DNA of 9,212 nucleotides from JADJOY01 sp964450125 (GTDB lineage Bacteria; JADJOY01): positions 1-9,212 of the forward strand of contig CAYVDO010000325.1 in the NCBI GenBank assembly GCA_964450125.1, read 5' to 3'. A program made the position numbers and the translations under genes. Below, piece after piece: positions 6,709 to 9,212 of the stretch. Every line of letters starts with the position of its first letter. Within the stretch, counting starts at the first letter, position 1. The notes beneath the pieces were generated by a model that was given only the letters and a program-made list of their open reading frames with translations, did not search any database and had not been told where the DNA came from.

Positions 6709-8085
6709 ATGGCGAGAGCTCGGCCTGATCCGCGCGCCACGACGCACCCCGAACGCAGCGACGGCTCGCACGCCGTCGCTGCGCCCCGTCACGCGACCCG
6801 CGCAGCGCGCTCCATCGTCGCGCTGCTCGCCTCGATCGTATTGACGAGCTGTACCGTTCGCAGCGGCCACGAGCTGGTGGTGTGGGCCATGGGTAGCGAG
6901 GGCGAGGCGGTGGCGAAGCTCGTGCCGGCTTTCACGCGCGATCACCCCGACATCCGCGTGCGCGTGCAATCCATCCCGTGGAGCGCCGCACACGAAAAGC
7001 TTCTCACGGCGTTCGTCGGCGAGTCGCTGCCCGACGTGTTTCAAGCGGGCAATACCTGGCTGCCGGAGCTCCGCGAACTGGGGGCGATCGACGCGATCGA
7101 CGCGCGCCTCGACGCGAGCGGCACCCTCGCGCGTGCCGACTTCTTTCCAGGCGTGCTCGACACCAACGTCCTCGAAGGCCAGACCTGGGGCGTCCCGTGG
7201 TACGTCGACACCCGCGTGCTCTTCTACCGGAACGACTTGCTCGCCGAGGTCGGAATCCGCGAGGCGCCGGCAACCTGGGATGCCTGGCTGGCGGCGATGG
7301 AGGCCGTGCAATCGCACGCCCGCGCTCGCGAGGCGCACGCGGTGCTGCTGCCGTTGCGCGAATGGCAGGTACCGGTGATCCTGGCGCTCGGTCTGAATGC
7401 CACGCTGCTTCGCGATGACGACGGTTACGGCAACTTCCGGAGCGAGCCGGTCCGCGAGGCGTTTGAGCGCTATCTCGAGATCTTCCACCGCGGACTCGCA
7501 GCGAGCGACAGCGCCGCCACCAGCGGCAACGTGTATCAGGACTTCGCGCGCGGTGCGTTCGTCTTCTACGTCACGGGGCCTTGGAATCTGGGCGAGATGA
7601 ACCGACGCCTGCCCGACACGCTCGCGAATGCGTGGTCCACGGCGCCGATGCCGAGTGTCCGCGACGGCGTCGCGGGCGTCTCCCTCGCCGGTGGCGCGAG
7701 CCTGGTGCTCTCGTCGTCGAGCCGGCGCAAGGACGACGCGTGGCGACTGATCGAGTACCTGGCAGCGCCGTCACAGCAGGCCGCTCTCGAACGCGAGACG
7801 GGCGACTTACCCGCGTGTCGATCGGCGTGGCAGGCACTCGGCCTCGCCGACGAAGCACGCACGCGAGCGTTCTTCACCCAGTTGCAATCGGTCCGAGCCA
7901 CGCCGAAGATTCCCGAGTGGGAGCAGATCGCGAGCCAGATCGCGCGCCATGCCGAGGCCATGATCCGCGGAGACGAGACGCTCGACGAGGGGCTCGCGGC
8001 GCTCGATCGCGATGCCGATCGCATCCTCGAGAAGCGCCGCTGGCTGGCCACCCGTTCCCGTGTCGCCGCGCCGCATGTCGACTGA
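6709..8085 (+). CDS. Sugar ABC transporter substrate-binding lipoprotein (family 1 SBP)
   Basis: This 458-residue extracytoplasmic solute-binding protein of the MalE/UgpB type delivers a sugar to the permeases encoded next. A lipoprotein signal is visible: basic residues (RAARS, 31-35), a hydrophobic run IVALLASIVLTS and a lipobox Cys at residue 48 (LTSC). The mature part opens with HELVVWAMGSEGEAV and contains hallmark segments of carbohydrate-binding family 1: PDVFQAGNTWLPELRELGAI, WGVPWYVDTRVLFYRNDLL, FARGAFVFYVTGPW and RKDDAWRLIEYLAAP. The ATG at 6709 gives an n-region of about 35 residues before the hydrophobic stretch, which is long. No other ATG or GTG lies between it and the lipobox, and it has only GTGGA directly adjacent as a possible ribosome site, too close to be normal. 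Thr follows the lipid-bearing Cys. The family is specific for oligosaccharides or related sugars, but the ligand cannot be named. It overlaps the next gene by 11 bases. Confidence 0.92.
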   Translation: MARARPDPRATTHPERSDGSHAVAAPRHATRAARSIVALLASIVLTSCTVRSGHELVVWAMGSEGEAVAKLVPAFTRDHPDIRVRVQSIPWSAAHEKLLTAFVGESLPDVFQAGNTWLPELRELGAIDAIDARLDASGTLARADFFPGVLDTNVLEGQTWGVPWYVDTRVLFYRNDLLAEVGIREAPATWDAWLAAMEAVQSHARAREAHAVLLPLREWQVPVILALGLNATLLRDDDGYGNFRSEPVREAFERYLEIFHRGLAASDSAATSGNVYQDFARGAFVFYVTGPWNLGEMNRRLPDTLANAWSTAPMPSVRDGVAGVSLAGGASLVLSSSSRRKDDAWRLIEYLAAPSQQAALERETGDLPACRSAWQALGLADEARTRAFFTQLQSVRATPKIPEWEQIASQIARHAEAMIRGDETLDEGLAALDRDADRILEKRRWLATRSRVAAPHVD

Positions 8086-8995
8086 TCGTTCGGCTGCGGC
8101 GTGGGCATTGGTGACGCCGGCGCTCGCCGCGATCGGCGTCTTCTTCGCGCTGCCGGTGCTGGCGGCGTTCGCGCTGAGCTTCACCGACTTCGACATCTAC
8201 GCCCTGGCCGACGTCGGCCGGCTGCGCTTCGTCGGCTTCGCGAACTACGCGCGACTCTTTCACGACGAACGTTTCTGGATCGCGCTCGGCAACACCTCGT
8301 ACTTCGTCTTCGTGGGCGGGCCGCTTTCGATCGCGGTCTCGCTGGGTGCAGCGCTGGCACTCGACGCGCGTAGCGCGCGCTGGCGGCCCTTCTTCCGCAC
8401 CGTTTTCCTGCTGCCAGTCGTCACCACCTTGGTGGCCGTGGCGGTGGTGTGGCGCTATCTCTACCACCCGCGTGTGGGGCTCTTGAATCACGTCCTCGGC
8501 CGATTCGGCGTCGCGCCCATCGATTGGCTCGGCGACCCACGTTTCGCGATGCCCGCGATCATCCTGCTGGCTGTTTGGAAGAACTTCGGCTTCAACACGC
8601 TCATCTTTCTGGCAGGGCTGCAGACGATCCCTCGGCAGCTCTTCGAGGCTGCAGCACTCGATGGCGCCAGCACCGCGCAGCAACTCCGCACCGTCACCCT
8701 GCCGATGCTCGCGCCGACCTTCTTGCTCATCGGCGTCCTCACCCTCGCCGGCTATTTCCAGCTCTTCGCCGAGCCCTACGTGATGACCTCCGGCGGGCCG
8801 GGTTCGAGCACGCTGAGCGTGGTGCTGCTCATGTACGAGCAGGGGTTCCGGTGGTGGAACCTGGGCTACGCAGCCGCGGTGGCGTTCGTGCTGTTCGCGA
8901 TCTTGTTGGCCCTGACCGCGCTCCAGCTCGGGCTGCGACGGCATGCGGATGCAACCGCCGTGACGACTCCTGCCGCGGCCGAAGGCGCACCGTGA
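8075..8995 (+). CDS. Sugar ABC transporter permease, MalF type
   Basis: This 306-residue inner-membrane protein is one of the two transmembrane subunits of a CUT1-type carbohydrate importer. About six hydrophobic segments are visible, starting with residues 9-37 (ALVTPALAAIGVFFALPVL). Next come FRTVFLLPVVTTLVAVAVVW and the conserved FGFNTLIFLAGLQTIP. The EAA loop that docks on the ATPase begins at Glu191 (EAAALDG followed by TLPMLAP). Near the end are PYVMTSGGPGSST and LLMYEQGF, both typical of MalF-like permeases. The ATG at 8075 lies inside the binding-protein gene, 11 bases before its end, and has no clear ribosome binding site, so translation is probably coupled. An in-frame upstream extension to 8012 lies entirely within the binding-protein gene and adds no membrane segment, so I did not use it. 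Confidence 0.94.
   Translation: MSTDRSAAAWALVTPALAAIGVFFALPVLAAFALSFTDFDIYALADVGRLRFVGFANYARLFHDERFWIALGNTSYFVFVGGPLSIAVSLGAALALDARSARWRPFFRTVFLLPVVTTLVAVAVVWRYLYHPRVGLLNHVLGRFGVAPIDWLGDPRFAMPAIILLAVWKNFGFNTLIFLAGLQTIPRQLFEAAALDGASTAQQLRTVTLPMLAPTFLLIGVLTLAGYFQLFAEPYVMTSGGPGSSTLSVVLLMYEQGFRWWNLGYAAAVAFVLFAILLALTALQLGLRRHADATAVTTPAAAEGAP
8981..8985 (+). promoter_or_regulatory. Ribosome binding site of the MalG-type permease
   Basis: GAAGG lies six bases before the GTG at 8992. It supports that GTG as the true start of the second permease, within the end of the first permease gene. Confidence 0.5.
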
Positions 8996-9212
8996 AGCGC
9001 ACCGCGGCGCCACTCGCCGTCAACGCTGCGTTGGTCGCGCTGGCCGCGATGACCTTGGTTCCGTTTCTCTGGATGGTGAGCGCGTCGCTCATGCCCACTG
9101 GCGAAGCGAGCGCGATTCCGCCTCACTTCGTACCCAGCCGGGTGACCTTCGAGCATTACCGGACGTTGCTCACGCGCCTCGATCTCGGCCGTCACTTCGC
9201 CTTGAGCCTCGG
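8992..9212 (+). CDS. Sugar ABC transporter permease, MalG type (5' part only)
   Basis: From the GTG at 8992 the frame stays open to the window edge (73 complete codons). It reads as the N-terminus of a MalG-type permease: a short basic start (VKR), a membrane segment of about residues 8-31 (APLAVNAALVALAAMTLVPFL overall), then WMVSASLMP, a Pro-rich IPPHFVPSRVTFEHYRTLL and FALSL at the edge. The pattern 'hydrophobic helix, WM.S.SLM..GE, P..F.P...T..HY..L' is characteristic of the second permease of CUT1 importers. The start overlaps the first permease's stop as GTGA, with a GAAGG ribosome site. The gene must continue to the right, where the rest of the permease and perhaps an ATPase gene are expected. 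The EAA loop is outside the window. Confidence 0.88.
   Translation, partial: MKRTAAPLAVNAALVALAAMTLVPFLWMVSASLMPTGEASAIPPHFVPSRVTFEHYRTLLTRLDLGRHFALSL

Noticed and set aside
6695..6711. TACATT just before ATG 6709 as a -10 giving a leaderless transcript
   Set aside because: The spacing would fit a leaderless start, but no acceptable -35 lies 16-18 bases upstream, and a single hexamer is weak evidence.
7874..9013. 379-codon minus-strand open frame opposite the permease genes
   Set aside because: Its His/Arg/Glu/Gln-rich translation is typical of antisense of membrane protein genes; the plus strand encodes clear permease motifs.

Overview
The window is about 9.2 kb of GC-rich, gene-dense DNA from a Gram-negative bacterium. 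Two observations support this. It carries an opgG-opgH pair, the genes for periplasmic osmoregulated glucans, which are known mainly from Proteobacteria. Its codons also end strongly in G or C. I cannot fix the lineage from sequence alone: a proteobacterium or a neighbouring high-GC Gram-negative phylum fits. No mobile element, CRISPR array, tRNA or rRNA is visible, and no stretch of more than 300 bases lacks a gene.

Layout. Positions 1-97 hold two hairpins: a 13-bp perfect inverted repeat (10-52), and an intrinsic-terminator-like hairpin (62-82) serving the leftward genes. Two leftward genes follow. The first (98-756) is a CBS-CBS-ACT protein of AcuB-like architecture, broken by a one-base frameshift near 434-441. 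The second (828-2219) is a cytoplasmic family GH1 beta-glucosidase with a complete active site. A 72-bp divergent intergenic region (2220-2291) separates these from a rightward run of five genes. These are opgG (periplasmic glucan protein, with an unusual Lys/Pro/Ala-rich insertion), opgH (membrane GT2 glucosyltransferase, overlapping opgG by 4 nt), a sugar-binding lipoprotein of a carbohydrate ABC importer, a MalF-type permease (11-nt overlap), and the start of a MalG-type permease (4-nt overlap) that runs off the right edge.

How the genes may work together. OpgH makes a beta-1,2-linked glucan backbone from UDP-glucose while pushing it across the inner membrane, and OpgG acts on the product in the periplasm. 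The ABC importer directly downstream could bring a sugar or oligosaccharide back into the cell. The divergent GH1 enzyme has no signal peptide and could hydrolyse an imported beta-glucoside to glucose. The gene identities are well supported. The idea that they form one synthesis-and-recycling module for beta-glucans is my inference from gene order. No wholly unknown system is evident. The most useful leads are that possible recycling module, the OpgG insertion, the frameshifted CBS-ACT gene and the palindrome at the left edge.
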